From contig OX377204.1 of NCBI GenBank assembly GCA_947396885.1, forward strand, positions 23,133,706 through 23,197,705: a stretch of 64,000 bases of DNA, written 5' to 3'. Every line of letters starts with the position of its first letter. Position 1 is the first letter of the stretch. The stretch is from Heligmosomoides polygyrus polygyrus (taxonomy: Eukaryota > Nematoda > Chromadorea > Rhabditida > Heligmosomidae). The translations under genes and the position numbers were made by a program. Positions 32,219-43,110 of the stretch are shown here, in pieces. The notes under the pieces are model-generated. The model worked only from the letters and a program-made list of their open reading frames with translations. It made no database searches and had not been told where the DNA came from.

Positions 32219-33691
32219 CTAACTCACCACTTCCTCTAAGCACTCAAGCCTCCTGTTGAAACTGCGCCATAGTTCGCGATCTTTGCGTCGATGCTCCTCG
32301 ATAGCGATGAAGTGCTTCTGAATCTTCGTCACCAGCTCTCTCACTTCCTCCTTCAGTTCGTCAATCAGGCCACTCTGGTGAGTCGCGTCGTTTCATTGGG
32401 GAATTCCACCCTTTCAGAAAAGAGAAGTCACCTACATCATCTTCCGTAGACTTCTTTCCCATCTTCACAACCGCTCGGCTTTTGTACACAAAATTAAATA
32501 CGGCCATCCTTCCTTATTGCCTCAGCTGTCTCCCCCTATCAGTATCAATCTCGCATAGCATTTTCATGTAAAATTGGAGGAATTAAAGCAGCTGCCGGAT
32601 TCACCAACAATCAAACTCGCTGGTCTGTACGGTGTAAGGGGTAGAGATAAGATAAGGCTTAGAGATGAATGCATCATCGTGGGTACCTCTACCACTTACA
32701 CCCGCAGGTTAGTCGTTGATGAATTTGGTCCCAGGTTTGTGGGATTCACGTTAACCAAATACTCTGAGGTGTCTTCATAAGGATAGAGATAAAGAAGCCC
32801 TAAACAGTCTTCTAGGGTTTCCAACTGTACAAGTTCTGCAGGGAAGACAACACTTACGTTGCCAACGATGACCAAAATCAATTCGAGAAATCTCATACAA
32901 GTTTCCAGAGCAGTGTTTGGTCTCAGTCGTCTCTTATCATACGGGATTAGAACCCTAATCGTGCCCAAGAAGGAAAGTGGATAGCATATGCCAGATAAGA
33001 ACAGAAAACCTCAAGGACTGAAATCCGCTTACCGTTCTCGAAAACAACGTTGTACACAGCCATCTCCAGTTTAAGAAAAAATACCCACAGCAAGTTGCAC
33101 GTTAATTCAGAGCTATTCATTAAGGCTTCGAAACCGATCCCCTACACAGGAACCAGAGACCAAACGATGTCTGCATCAACAACGTCTTCGAGCAAGGTCC
33201 GGCTCAAAGAACGAGCACGTCGTGAACACATCGGAGCGACCCGTTCATCATCAGGTCATCGGGAGGTTGACGGGGCCGCTCAGGAAGTCACGTCAAGACG
33301 GCGATCTCTGATCCATTGCAACCACTAGTCACACCACTCTCACTGTTCTCCCCTGGGTCATAATCTCTGACCTGACTTCATCAGAGGGTCAACTCCTATC
33401 TAGCAGTAAGAAGAGCCTGTAGGCTACAGCACTCTGACGCCATCAACAGCGACAGGTTTTGTAGGTAGACGAGGCTAGACGATGTTGACGGGTGTCAGCC
33501 TCCGTGATCAATGGCCTCACGATTCATCAACATCTGGCGAGTTCAGAATTCACAGATGACTTGTGTAATTCGTCTTTCCAGACCAACATGATTCCACTAA
33601 AGGTCGTTACCTTGGCTTGCTGTTGTTGGGTAGTGCTGTAAAGGCGCTTGTACTCCTTAAGGATGCCGATCTCTTTGATGTGAACGGTCAT
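32219..33691 (-). CDS. Small coiled-coil protein with alternative first exons, function unknown
   Basis: The shared exon 32374-32219 begins after CACCAG and reads SGLIDELKEEVRELVTKIQK, a heptad-like charged helix, then HFIAIEEHRRKDRELWRSF and ends LECLEEVVS at a TAG (51 residues). A GTGAGT donor overlapping the last codons could instead splice onward. Two in-phase first exons precede it: 32507-32436 (MAVFNFVYKSRAVVKMGKK, 24 codons) and 33691-33611 (MTVHIKEIGILKEYKRLYST, 27 codons), each ending at a GTAGGT or GTAACG donor. A third ATG exon, 33063-33033 (MAVYNVVFENG), resembles the first (MAVF/MAVY) but ends out of phase. Predicted products are 75-78 residues. I do not recognise the family. Coding status rests on frame, splice sites and composition only. 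Confidence 0.55.
32592..32732. mobile_element. MITE of the CGGATTCATCAAC family
   Basis: Ends CTGCCGGATTCACCAACAA and GTCGTTGATGAATTTGGTC. Interior GTAAGGGGTAGAGATAAG. It lies in an intron or upstream region of the small coiled-coil gene. Confidence 0.75.
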
Positions 33692-33892
33692 TTGGTATTT
33701 TCCTATTTTGTTCTTTTTCTGAGAAACGATGAAGCTATCACAAATTAGGTTTCTGTCACCTCAAATTTAGGAAAAATGCTCCAAATTTCAGGCTTTTTCG
33801 ATAGTCGACAAGCGATTGAAATTTTTCGATAGTGGAACCCAAACTGAAAATTTCAATAAATTATGTTGTATCAAGGCGATTTGGTGATTCTA

Positions 33893-34165
33893 GGGCGCGT
33901 GTAGCGCAGTCCTAGGAGGTGCCGGCTACCGCGTGCACCCGATATCAGGTTCCTGGTTCGGATTTTCGGCCAACCAAGCCTTCCATGCTTCCGGCGTCAG
34001 TGACTTATTCCCTGAGAAGGATAGAGCGCTGACTTATTCATCGTTGTATTATCGCAACTCATTGTGTGGCCGAAAACGCATCCAAATCGCCTCCACGACA
34101 TCTCGAAGAAGTAGGATGCGTGGCACATCCCAAAAGGGATTTAGTAACGCTGTCCTATATCATTA
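33893..34165 (+). repeat. tRNA-derived SINE
   Basis: Head GGGCGCGTGTAGCGCAGTCC and GGTTCCTGGTTCGGAT, body with CAAGCCTTCCATGCTTCCGG, 3' end CATCCCAAAAGGGATTTAGT. Same family as 13288-13590, opposite strand. Confidence 0.85.
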
Positions 34166-34499
34166 CATTGTTCACCTATTCCACTAAAGGTCGTTCCATT
34201 CCAAATTTTATTTACGAGAAAGATGCCAAGATATGGCTAAAATCCTGACCACAGTCCGGTCAACAAGAAAGACATCACCCAACTTTGGCCTTTTTCAGCA
34301 CTCAACAACTGATTGAATTTTGGTTATCATGAATAGGACGTTAGGTAGACTAATCCAAGTCGTCCTCCCTAGGGCCCTAACCTTCCACCGGTTCCTAGGC
34401 TAGATATGTTCCAAATGGTAAGGGAATTGCCCGAAGTCAAGATTCTCGCACTTCTGTCCACGCTCTTCAGAAGGAATTCTCAGCATTCAGAAGGAATCA

Positions 34500-34505
34500 T
34501 TTATT
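34500..34505 (-). terminator. Likely poly(A) signal of the ChaC-like gene
   Basis: AATAAA on the - strand, about 235 nt after the ChaC-like stop codon, the first such hexamer downstream. Confidence 0.5.
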
Positions 34506-34737
34506 TGATGTCATCTGCATGATCAGTGACCTATACAGTAGAGTAGCCGTAACCCACGACTAGAAGAAATAATGAGTGGTAAGAGACACAAGGAAAGACA
34601 GACGGCCAACAAGGCTCCCCGAAGTAGTAAAGCTAATAGAATTCTGTGACGGCAATGAGAATCTGCATAGCGTCGTTTCCCGATTGACAGCGGTGGTCTA
34701 GAGCAGCTAGTCGTCATCGTCGTCATCGGTGAAAAAG

Positions 34738-36633
34738 TTAGGCGCAGGCGGCGACGAGCCGACGAATCCGGCTCTCCAGCTCGAAGAGGTGCTCGTCCTC
34801 GTCATCCGGGAACAGCAACCGCACGTGCTCAGCCAGTTTCAGTACGTACCTGGAAAGAGTAGCTGCATGCCGCATCCGGCAATGACAATGGCTACTATTC
34901 CAAGGAGCCAAAACTCACTCGAAATTCGGTCCAGCGCATCCTTTGGCCCGTCGAATCTCCCTGGCCATTTGCTCGATGTCAGCATCGCCTAGATAGAACT
35001 CGTTATCCACTCGGGCTACGCAGGTCCAGGCGGTGATGACGTCCCCTGACTCGGCCAGCTCGACCGGGATTTGGATGTAGTCGTAGCCGTTGTTAATCTA
35101 GAAGAGACGACTGTTAGACTCCGCAAAATACCAGGATGTGAGGGGGAGGGGAATTCAGAGGAATGAAGCTCACTTCTCTCTCCCAGAGATGGACGAACGC
35201 CTGGCGAATGCTCTCCTCACCGACGACTTTGAACACAATCCCAGTGGCGAAGGAGTCGTCGTCTTGAACCAGGGTAGCGACACGTCCTGGCTGAAAATGG
35301 AAATTTATTGAAGACGTACAGAAGATGAAGATGGGAATCTCATTGCAGCTACCCTATCTCCAAAAACTACAGTATTCTTCACATGGAATGTCATGAAGGG
35401 ACGATGCCAATGTCATATAAACAACTGCAGAAAAGGATACGCCAGGAATAATGTCTAGCTGAGGATCTGTGACAAGTGAGAGCTTGAGGACCTACTCAAG
35501 CTCTCACTTGTCACAGCTACCGAATTCCGCATTCCCTAAAAACTACCGTATTCTCCATTTTGAATGCCACAGATGGCAAAAAATCGTCTGTAAAGTATCC
35601 CGGCAGGGAACAACCCAAACAATATGACAGTGTCCTGCTTAGAAGCTGCTGGAAGTGTGGGCCCGTTTGTATCTCGACGGCGAACAACGCAATTGATCAA
35701 ATTGATCGAGATACGCCATCGATCAATTTAGCAACTATACATTGGATCCGAATGAATCATCTTCGGATACCCCGACCTGAATTATTCAAAAATGCGAAGT
35801 CCGCAAAATCGTCATTATCTGAATCATCCGAAAACCCGGGGCCACAAAGTTACCGTTCAATCAACTGAAGATTTTCGATCGAGTCCATGTATATTAGCGA
35901 CTATACGTGTCATCGCGCCGCTCGACGTAGAAAGTATAAACGGAGCGTTACGCTGCTAATCATTGCTAGCGGATCTTCTGTTTCCCGAAAAACTACTGTA
36001 GGCCATAAATGGGCTGGAAATTTGTCTACAAGTTCTCATGAAAGGCGGAAAGCCTAGGATTGAGCAACTGTTCTGCTGAACAACTACTCGATTTTTTCTC
36101 ACTCTGTCAATATTACCCATTTTAATGCCATAAGTGAACAAGAAATTCATCCACAACGCACCCCACCACGGCAAAGGACGATGACTTCTAGCATTATCCC
36201 CACAGGGTAGGGACCCCATAGCCTACCTAGCTGGTCAGGCCGTGGGAAATCTCCAGTGAAGCCCCGTGGAAAACACGTGCACACGAAGCTGGACCACCCT
36301 AGACTCCGCCCGTGTGATCGATACGCGCTCCCGAGCCCGCGGAAGAACATCTGGCACTAGTACGACGACACTATACGAAGAGTGGAGTCCATCAGAAGAG
36401 GAAGCACTCACCAGGTGACGATCGCCGCGATGATAGGTGTTGCCCTGGTACATTCGTCGGGCGAAACCGTGGGCGTAGGCCTTCTCCTTGTTCGCGTAGG
36501 TGAAGCCCGGGTTCCATATCAGTGAGCCATAGCCGAAGAAGTGCACCGTATCCGTCGAACTTGAAGCGTGGTGGTGCATATCCATCATGTGGCTGAAGGC
36601 AAGCAGCGTTGCAGCGGTGGAGCAGTTCGACAT
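34738..36633 (-). CDS. ChaC-type gamma-glutamylcyclotransferase, four exons, apparently complete
   Basis: A cytosolic enzyme that in its family cleaves glutathione to 5-oxoproline and cysteinyl-glycine. Exons, all GT-AG and in phase: 36633-36412, 35290-35174, 35097-34919, 34849-34738 (TAA), 209 residues, close to ChaC lengths. The substrate loop FFGYGSLIWNPGF is at about residues 33-45. YQGNTYHRGDRHL then PGRVATLVQDDD follows, as in CHAC2. The catalytic glutamate is the E of WEREINNGYDY, about residue 113, at an exon end. The C-terminus (NFEYVLKLAEHVRLLFPDDE, then DEHLFELE) is CHAC2-like. The ATG at 36633 is the first in frame. Just upstream lies TTACAG, which could be a trans-splice acceptor. 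Stress-type promoter motifs lie 1.2-2.6 kb upstream. The ~30-residue N-terminal extension before the GYGS loop is Ser/His-rich and unusual. Confidence 0.94.
35467..35516. repeat. Perfect hairpin, 22-nt arms, 6-nt loop
   Basis: CTGTGACAAGTGAGAGCTTG... (467-488) pairs perfectly with 495-516, in the first intron of the ChaC-like gene. Confidence 0.95.
35651..35955. mobile_element. TATACTTC-family MITE (short type), interrupted by a hAT-like MITE
   Basis: Outer parts match the 136-bp elements at 49723 and 52167: GGGCCCGTTTGTATCTCGAC at left, ATCGATCAATTTAGCAAC in the middle, GAAAGTATAAACGG at right. The middle is broken by the element at 35736-35893. Older copy, with several changes in the ends. 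Confidence 0.82.
35736..35893. mobile_element. hAT-like MITE, nested copy with 8-bp target duplication
   Basis: 158 bp; ends TATACATTGGATCCGAATG and ATCGAGTCCATGTATA. Target duplication TTAGCAAC (35728-35735) versus TTAGCGAC (35894-35901). The interior repeats TCCGAA/TTCGGA. Same family as 44628-44770. Confidence 0.88.
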
Positions 36634-37828
36634 AGTCGCGACACAGCGGACGAGAGGAACTGTAACGGTGATAAGGCGCTAGAAGAGACGAGGGGTGGAG
36701 TGAGATGGAGCGCGCCTCATCACGGAACGAGCAATAATTAAATCTGAGAAGTGGCACAAAAGCCGAGCTGAAATATTCAAAGGACTGAGACAGGAAAGCT
36801 GAGAAATTCAGCAGGCACTGATTCCCCGTCAATTCCGTCTCCGCATGCACAAAGCCTCCTTTTTCTTGAATATTGCCCTAATAGACTTTCGGCTTTTAAA
36901 GCTAGCCCAACGCTGCATTTAAAACATGCTGCCATCGACTGATGCCCTAAAAAGCTTCAGTCCTAGTAAAATTCAATCATTTTTTAGGTAAGTAGATGAC
37001 GGATTTAATACCTTAAAAGGCCTAACAGCTGGAATAAGAGTCATTTCTACAGAAAAAATGATATCAAACCTTCTACGATGGGGAATATAGCCTTACTGGT
37101 TTGTGTAGACGTCGACCAGGGAAAGAGCGTGGTAGTCTTAAATTCAGCGCATGGGGTACTCATCAGCCATTATTTTTGCAACGCCCTGGGCAGTGAAGAA
37201 CTTTACAGGATACCCTGTACCTTAGACCTAGACTAAGTAGAATTGACCCGCTTTCTGCAAAAAAAGCGGATCAAGCCTACTTACTCTTAAAAAGTCTCTT
37301 TTATGTCTAAACCAAGGGTAAGGTTAACCATGCTTCTTGCACCGGAATACGTTTGATAATTCTGTTTGATTTCCTTAAGAACCAAAGCCTAATGAAACTG
37401 TCTATCTAATCAGAAGCCTATTCTAATTACAAACATGCGCAATAGACGTCGAACACCTTGAAGCTCCGAACCCTCAGTGGCCATTATTTTTGCAACAAAA
37501 GGAAACAGCTGTGGAGAAGAGGGTCACGTTCCAGGTTCGTAACGAGATTAGCTAAAAGCTTATACTGCAGGCGAGAGGAAACGGAGAGCCTTCCAGGGTC
37601 AGAAACTAAAGCTGGAATGCCCACACAAAACGGTGCAATGAAAATAAGGGCCATAATTTTTACGACAAGCTGCTTTAGAAAAAGATAATGGCAACCGAAA
37701 ATAGAGAACTCCAGAGAATCATCTTGCATCAAGGTGGACCTTAAGGCTCCCATGAGGGCTGATCGACGGAATTCTCGCTGATAATGGAATCAGACTGAGG
37801 TATGCGGTGCCGCAGACGTGCGATGGCC

Positions 37829-37903
37829 ATTTATATTCGGCCGATGAGCGCGGGCGGAGCTACGCAAGTGCCAAATAAACGGCGACGGCGGCGGATTGCA
37901 TCA
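37829..37903 (-). promoter_or_regulatory. CARE-like site TGATGCAAT plus TATA box
   Basis: On the - strand TGATGCAAT (37903-37895), the consensus composite C/EBP-ATF response element, is followed ~56 nt on by GAATATAAATGG (37839-37829). CHAC1 in vertebrates is an ATF4 target through such elements. The orientation agrees with the ChaC-like gene 1.2 kb downstream. Confidence 0.5.
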
Positions 37904-38154
37904 GCCTGACTGCTGCTGCTGTATGTCGTCGTTGTTCCGGGGAACAAAGGATGAACTCAGCTCCCTGGGGCTACCTTCATTGACGGAACAAGTGAGGTTT
38001 GAGTAGAAGAGACATTGGGAGAAAACAGAAGTCCAAGTCTTCAGCTCTTTTCTGAATGAGATGGCAACCTATTGAGGTTCGCTGTAGAAGCGTTTGAGAT
38101 GGTAAAACCCATGGCGGTGGCCATTTTTTTGCGTCCATGGTAGATGTAGATCGA

Positions 38155-38162
38155 TGACGTCA
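38155..38162. promoter_or_regulatory. Full CRE/ATF palindrome TGACGTCA
   Basis: A perfect bZIP palindrome 1.5 kb upstream of the ChaC-like start, between the two TATA modules. Confidence 0.4.
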
Positions 38163-39139
38163 ATCTTCAAACGAAGTAAGCTCCTTGGAAGATGGGAGTC
38201 TCTCTAGTGTAGACAAATCTCAATCTCAAACAGAAGAGAAGGGCTCTACCCCACCGTTGATCCTCTTAAAGCAGCTACGAGAGGAAGAGCTAAACTCGCT
38301 AAGAATTAGACGATTTGGCAGTTCTATAAAGCCCTCTTCTGCACGACACCCACTGCGGGAAAAGATGCGGAACCACTAAAGAGCGCTCAAGAAAGCGTAG
38401 ACCTGCCTAAAGATCGAGCAAAGGCCTAAAATGCTTAACAACACAACTTTAAGCAAATTCTATAAAAGACTAGAATGAACCAGGGCGCCTCATGTTCGAA
38501 GTCGTTGCTGACGGCAATTATTTTCGCAACAGGGTAGTAGATATGGGAGTGCGCATTCTGTAGTCAGTAACAGACTTCGGGGCCATAGGTCAACTTCGAG
38601 ACGATATAGATGCCTGATGATAATGTCAGACTCATCAGAAGTCAAGCAGAAATCGAAGCGAAGAATTTGAGAACTTTAAAGACACTGCAAACTTTTGTAG
38701 GACAATGGATTACAGTTCCCTGCACAGAAGCAGAGAGTCTCAAAGTGCTCTGAATCCTCTCGGATCTAAGAGTATTCAGCTAGACTGGTAAAACGACTCA
38801 GAGGACGTCAGAAGCCGAGGAGTCTAAGCAGAAGTAGATGCTCTGCAAAACAGGGAAGAACCCAAATGACAACCCCCATGACCAGTTCCTCACTCGCAAC
38901 GGCCATTATTTTTAAAACGAGGTGAGAGGTACATGGTAGTAAGGATCACGCAACCGATAATGGATCTCTAGTGTTGAAGTGGGACTTGGACATGATGCTA
39001 GAAGCTCGTGAAACCGATTTCCTTTCCAAAAACGCTTAGAGACGGACTAACAGCCACCAGTATCGGAAAATGCAGGCAGAGAGAAGCTTTTAGGTCCTCG
39101 GCTAGAGAAAAGTGGAGAAAGTGCGGTCGCCGTGAAGGG

Positions 39140-39205
39140 CATTTATACGATGCGAAGGGGCGGGCGAGCGTGTGACTCGAGCGAACGCCGCCGCGGATTG
39201 CGTCA
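39140..39205 (-). promoter_or_regulatory. Second CARE-like site (TGACGCAAT) plus TATA box
   Basis: TGACGCAAT at 39205-39197 then CGTATAAATG at 39149-39140 on the - strand. The surrounding bases (CGGATTGCGTCAGGCTGCTG on the + strand) are homologous to those at the first module. Confidence 0.45.
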
Positions 39206-39300
39206 GGCTGCTGTGGTGTCTTGTCGTCGACGTCGTCGTCGTAAGAGAGTTCACGGTGTGCAAAGAACGAGAACGCGGCGCACTCTGGTGGGAGCTCATA

Positions 39301-40145
39301 AACTGCCGTCGGACAGGGCTTCCCCTAATTGCGCTCCTGCTTCAGGGCACTTACCCATCGGCAAAGTGCAGCCGCATCTGATGTGAGAGGTTGGTCATAT
39401 TGACGAAGAGGTAAGTGCTAATTCCTGGACGGCTCGTATTGAGGCTGAAGTTCTACTGAACACGCGCTGACGAAGCAAAGAAGTTTGCCCGCCTGGCGGA
39501 GCGGCTCTGAAGAAGTGGACTGCAATTATTCACTGCTTTCGCATTGACATCCGCTTCGGGAGATTATGGCTTAAACATCGCTAACTCGGAGGCGGTGCTT
39601 TGGCTCCGTTCCCAGAACAGATGGTGATTTCTTACAGGTTGTCCTGAATCATAGTAAACACGTGTGTATCATCCTGGAGAACCTTTTCTGTTGGCCGTAA
39701 AGAAACTCTCAACCCATCCATGTGAGCATTCCATGAAGGGAACGTATGGTGGAAGGTGATGGCCATAGTGCGAGTGCTTGGCCGACGACTTTGTAAGAGG
39801 CATTGTTTATGTTTGGGTGGACCACCCTCTATGCCCATTTTGTAGCGTTCATTTGTCCAATGTAACCGATAGGTATCGATATGAAACAGAAACGATGCAA
39901 GAATGACATAAATCGCTGAAATGGAAAAATCGGAATCCTGATGAAGTTATTCAAATGATCCGCAGGAGAGAACACATTTGTTAGTCAATTTATCTGTCGT
40001 TCTATGTTGTCTGTCGTCACCTAGAGGGGTGAAAGAGGATGAAGAATAAAGGAATTATGACCATGGGAATCGAATATGATCGTCGGACGGCCAACAGTAT
40101 CGATCCGCTAACTAATTTCGAATGATTTTATCGATTTCTCCGAGA
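39301..40145. other. Unassigned sequence
   Basis: No recognisable gene or repeat. A 68-residue - strand frame (39632-39838) has no family resemblance. Confidence 0.35.
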
Positions 40146-40610
40146 TTAGGCGCGGAAATCCGTTATGGCTAGGTGTTCGATATTCGAGGTTTGAGATAGA
40201 TTTCCAACCGCACGTCCTGATAACGGTAACCCATTGAACGTCTGATAAAACACATATAGTGTCAGCATTTCACAGATTCCTTCGAAATCCTGCTCATCAC
40301 AGCATTTACTTGGTGTCATCTCCAAAACCGAAATAATGTCGTTTCGTGGGAAATGGCCGGAATTCTTGTCGGGTAAGACAAGGTCTTGCGTGATGACGTG
40401 TTGTTGCAGAAAGCTACGCCTATTTAGGAAATCCGTTATGTGATCATCTACTACAACAGAGAGTCCACGTATCGTTGTGTTCTCAAAAGCCGGACTCTCA
40501 GCTTTCAGGAAATTCTTCAGTAGTTTTGAAGGGTCTCCAACTCCGAGGACATCGTTAGAAAAGAGAAACAGATTTAAACAATGTGACATGTACCGGCTAG
40601 GAAACTGCAA
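40146..40610 (-). CDS. Long open exon-like frame, unknown product
   Basis: A 154-codon open frame ending in TAG. An acceptor (CCTTGCAG) sits just before it at about 40611-40618 and would give FPSRYMSHCLNLFLFSNDVL as the exon start. The sequence is not low in complexity (GLSVVVDDHITDFLNRRSF; CCDEQDFEGICEMLTLYVFY) and reads like a globular protein, so it may be a real terminal exon on the - strand. I do not recognise the family. Possible upstream pieces at 41273-41517 (- strand) lie in two overlapping frames and cannot be joined with confidence. Confidence 0.35.
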   Translation of the reverse strand: MQFPSRYMSHCLNLFLFSNDVLGVGDPSKLLKNFLKAESPAFENTTIRGLSVVVDDHITDFLNRRSFLQQHVITQDLVLPDKNSGHFPRNDIISVLEMTPSKCCDEQDFEGICEMLTLYVFYQTFNGLPLSGRAVGNLSQTSNIEHLAITDFRA

Positions 40611-42094
40611 GGAATGATTTCTCGTTCAGGGTAACTTTTTTGCAAGCTAGTTCGTTTTATGTTTTGCCCTCGTCGTCAAAGAGTCAGCATCGTGTATCCC
40701 CACCCACTTCGATAGCTCCGATCTAAACAATATTATCTCCAAAGCCACATCTTGTTCTGCTTCGTCCCATCCCCCCCCCACTCGACATCTCAAGATATAT
40801 TAATGTGGAGTTTATGGCCCTTCCTAGAAGAAGCACTGAAGATTTGAACCTTCTATTGCCCTTGTAGTGTTCCTTGAAACGAAAATCATTTTTTGGGTGT
40901 GCTTCTTATTGTTTAGATCAACTACGTATGCGTAGTACATCAACAATGGCAACGTACAGCGCGTGGCGTGCTGCATTGAGACTATCCTATGTTCTTCGCA
41001 AGAATTTCTCCAAGATAAAGGTCGCCAAGCAAACAGAAAAATGGCTTTCAAAGGCTACTCACGATTGGCTTGTTTACTGTTGATCTGTGGTGTTCTCTAT
41101 TTTCACCTGCCTAATCGCTACTAAAGCATCAGAAGCCTCGAGATCGCCGAACCGGTTTGTTCGAATTAGCAGTACAACAGGACAACAATATTTGCTTTGC
41201 GGACGGCGCTCACGAGCATCACAGGGGAATCCCTAGAGCTTTGGTCGCTTAAGACGGAACTCTTCAAAAGAATCAAACGTCGTAGGAGATGACATCATTC
41301 CCCGAATCCGTAAGGAGATCGCTGCTTATCAGGTCACGCCTGGCCTTGTAAACATCAACACTGCCGTTCGAGTGCTCTTTGAAGGAGTTTGATCGGTTAC
41401 TGATACAACAGCAGGTAAGGGAATGTTCGGCAACATTTCGCAGATAAAATGCTTCGGAATCTTCAAACGAAAACAAGGACAGTGGTCATTGTCCTGGGGG
41501 AATCTATTTCCCTGCATATCCGATCTGAATTCAAAGTAATATCATGTGGAAATGGCTGTCTAGCAATTAAAAAATGAAACTGTGAAGTCTACATACTAAA
41601 AACTGAACATTAGGTCAGATTCACGCAAAAATGGTGGCCGTTCCTGGATACGTTACCCATTTTTCAATTACAATTACAATTTATTACGTGAACACGTCAC
41701 ACACACAACTCCTAATAGGTGTAAAATACTGAATATGAACCGTTGAATAAAAGAAGACAAACCTTTTTAACTTGTGTACGTATTATCAACTAGGAACTAT
41801 AAACGAAATTCAGCCCTGATCAGTTAGATCTATCCCCGATTGGGATCAATTACGGTTCAGATTACAGTCTAAACTTCAACAAAAGAACTTGAAATCAACT
41901 GGTTCGGAAACCTTTTACCTAGCTTGATAAGACCTATCATCGTCTATCGTCTACGACCATGCTCAAGCACTGAAAGGTCAGAAGGCGTGACGCTGCCATA
42001 GAGCGGACGCACATCAGTTCTCGCTCCACCTATACATGGACAAGTTTGCCTCTCAATAAACTTTGTCTCAACTCTGTCTCACCTCTTGCACTCG
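40611..42094. other. Unassigned sequence
   Basis: Contains a 9-C run (40771-40779) and a 27-codon hydrophobic frame starting at 41041 (MAFKGYSRLACLLLICGVLY), which resembles a signal anchor but stops at once. No repeat family was recognised from 41530 to 42090. Confidence 0.3.
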
Positions 42095-42148
42095 CCACCG
42101 CATCCACTGAACCGCCGCATTATTAGGGCGGTTCAGTGGATGCGGTGG
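42095..42148. repeat. Perfect hairpin, 22-nt arms, 10-nt loop
   Basis: CCACCGCATCCACTGAACCG... (95-116) pairs perfectly with 127-148; the loop is GCATTATTAG. Nearest neighbours show no MITE ends. Confidence 0.95.
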
Positions 42149-42888
42149 TCGTAAGTAAGTCCTTCGCCGTATCGTCGTATGCAAGACCGACTTTAGATTT
42201 TACTTCGAAATATGTCACCTTCATAGTTTGGTCACTCGGCAGACAATTTTGTGTTCCAGCACACCTCTAAGGCCAATACGTCAACCCCGAAGCGACGGAA
42301 AACTTGATACGCTTCGGTATGGACAGAACCTGGGATCGGCTCTGGTGCAGGCAAGAAACTGTGCCTCGGTCACGAAGCAACACGGCGTTTGGATAGTTTC
42401 TGAACGGGAGAAAACTGTGGTACTCCTTATTGCGTTAGAGTTACCGGGAAAACTTCGATGCAACGAAACCGGCTCCTACATGTTTTCCAAGTACCTTCTT
42501 TGAGGGAGAGTTAAGGTCGTCTGGGGCGCAGTCGGCATGGGGCGATGACTTCATGTTCACATGTCGCTCTGTCCTTGATTCCCTTTGCAATCGCGCGTGG
42601 ATTCGTCTTTTCGGGATGGGCCAGGATGCGTTTGCATGAAGACTGTCTCGGAAGGACCAAGGAGCGTCGGCTGATATCCACATGTCATTGTTTAAGCGTG
42701 TCATGCATTCAGTGGAAAGAGTAGAATGCATGGCGTACACCGAGGGAGTTTCAATCATTTTATACTTTCAGCTTTGTTCTCTAGCCGCTTTGTCTAGAGT
42801 TATCTTTCAGGTTTTTTCGTAAGTAGTGAAGTGTAGATAAAGAACAAAGCCCGTCGCTGATTTATTTATTTCTTTGTAAGATTCGCAA

Positions 42889-43110
42889 TGCATTCTACTT
42901 CTAGGGGATATCATGGTTACGTCTCAAATGCCTATACCCTGTGCAGTGAAACGGGGTGACCAACCAATGCACGAGCTTGTGCTCTATGCTTTTAAAACAA
43001 GAAATCATCGACACCACAGGGACGGAAGGCACGTTTGGTCTAGGCGGGATTCGAATCGCCAACTGATTCGGAGGGCACCATCTCCAATTGCGCCAAATGT
43101 GCCCAAGCAG
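42889..43110 (-). repeat. tRNA-derived SINE, diverged copy
   Basis: The - strand head TTGGGCACATTTGGCGCAAT and GCGATTCGAATCCCGCC, with a body matching the SINE at 13288-13590 (CATTCTACTTCTAGGGGATA at its 3' end). It also shows the family's 3' end at about 42890. Confidence 0.75.

Larger units (their letters stand above)
36634..39300 (-). promoter_or_regulatory. ChaC upstream region with repeated promoter-like modules
   Basis: No coding sequence is supported. Six diverged copies of GGCCATTATTTTTGCAAC (+ strand) occur at about 37165, 37479, 37648, 38118, 38511 and 38901. Two modules with the order TGAYGCAATCCGC, GC-rich spacer, TATAAATG on the - strand (the direction of the ChaC-like gene) occur at 37829-37903 and 39140-39205. 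A full TGACGTCA lies at 38155-38162. The region looks like a diverged tandem duplication of a promoter area. Which start site feeds the gene is not decidable from sequence. Confidence 0.5.

Noticed and set aside
33050..33328. 92-residue Ser/Arg-rich + strand frame
   Set aside because: It overlaps the opposite-strand ATG exon at 33033-33063 and has biased composition without family resemblance.
37165..38918. snRNA or spliced-leader RNA genes, because ATTTTTGC resembles an Sm site
   Set aside because: Flanking bases do not form consistent stem-loops between copies, and no conserved leader is present.
41041..41124. Short secreted peptide (MAFKGYSRLACLLLICGVLY...)
   Set aside because: Only 27 codons, and no donor site or downstream exon that I can support.
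42095..42148. microRNA precursor
   Set aside because: Perfect pairing with no bulges and a lone copy fit a local inverted duplication better; there are other unrelated hairpins of the same kind.
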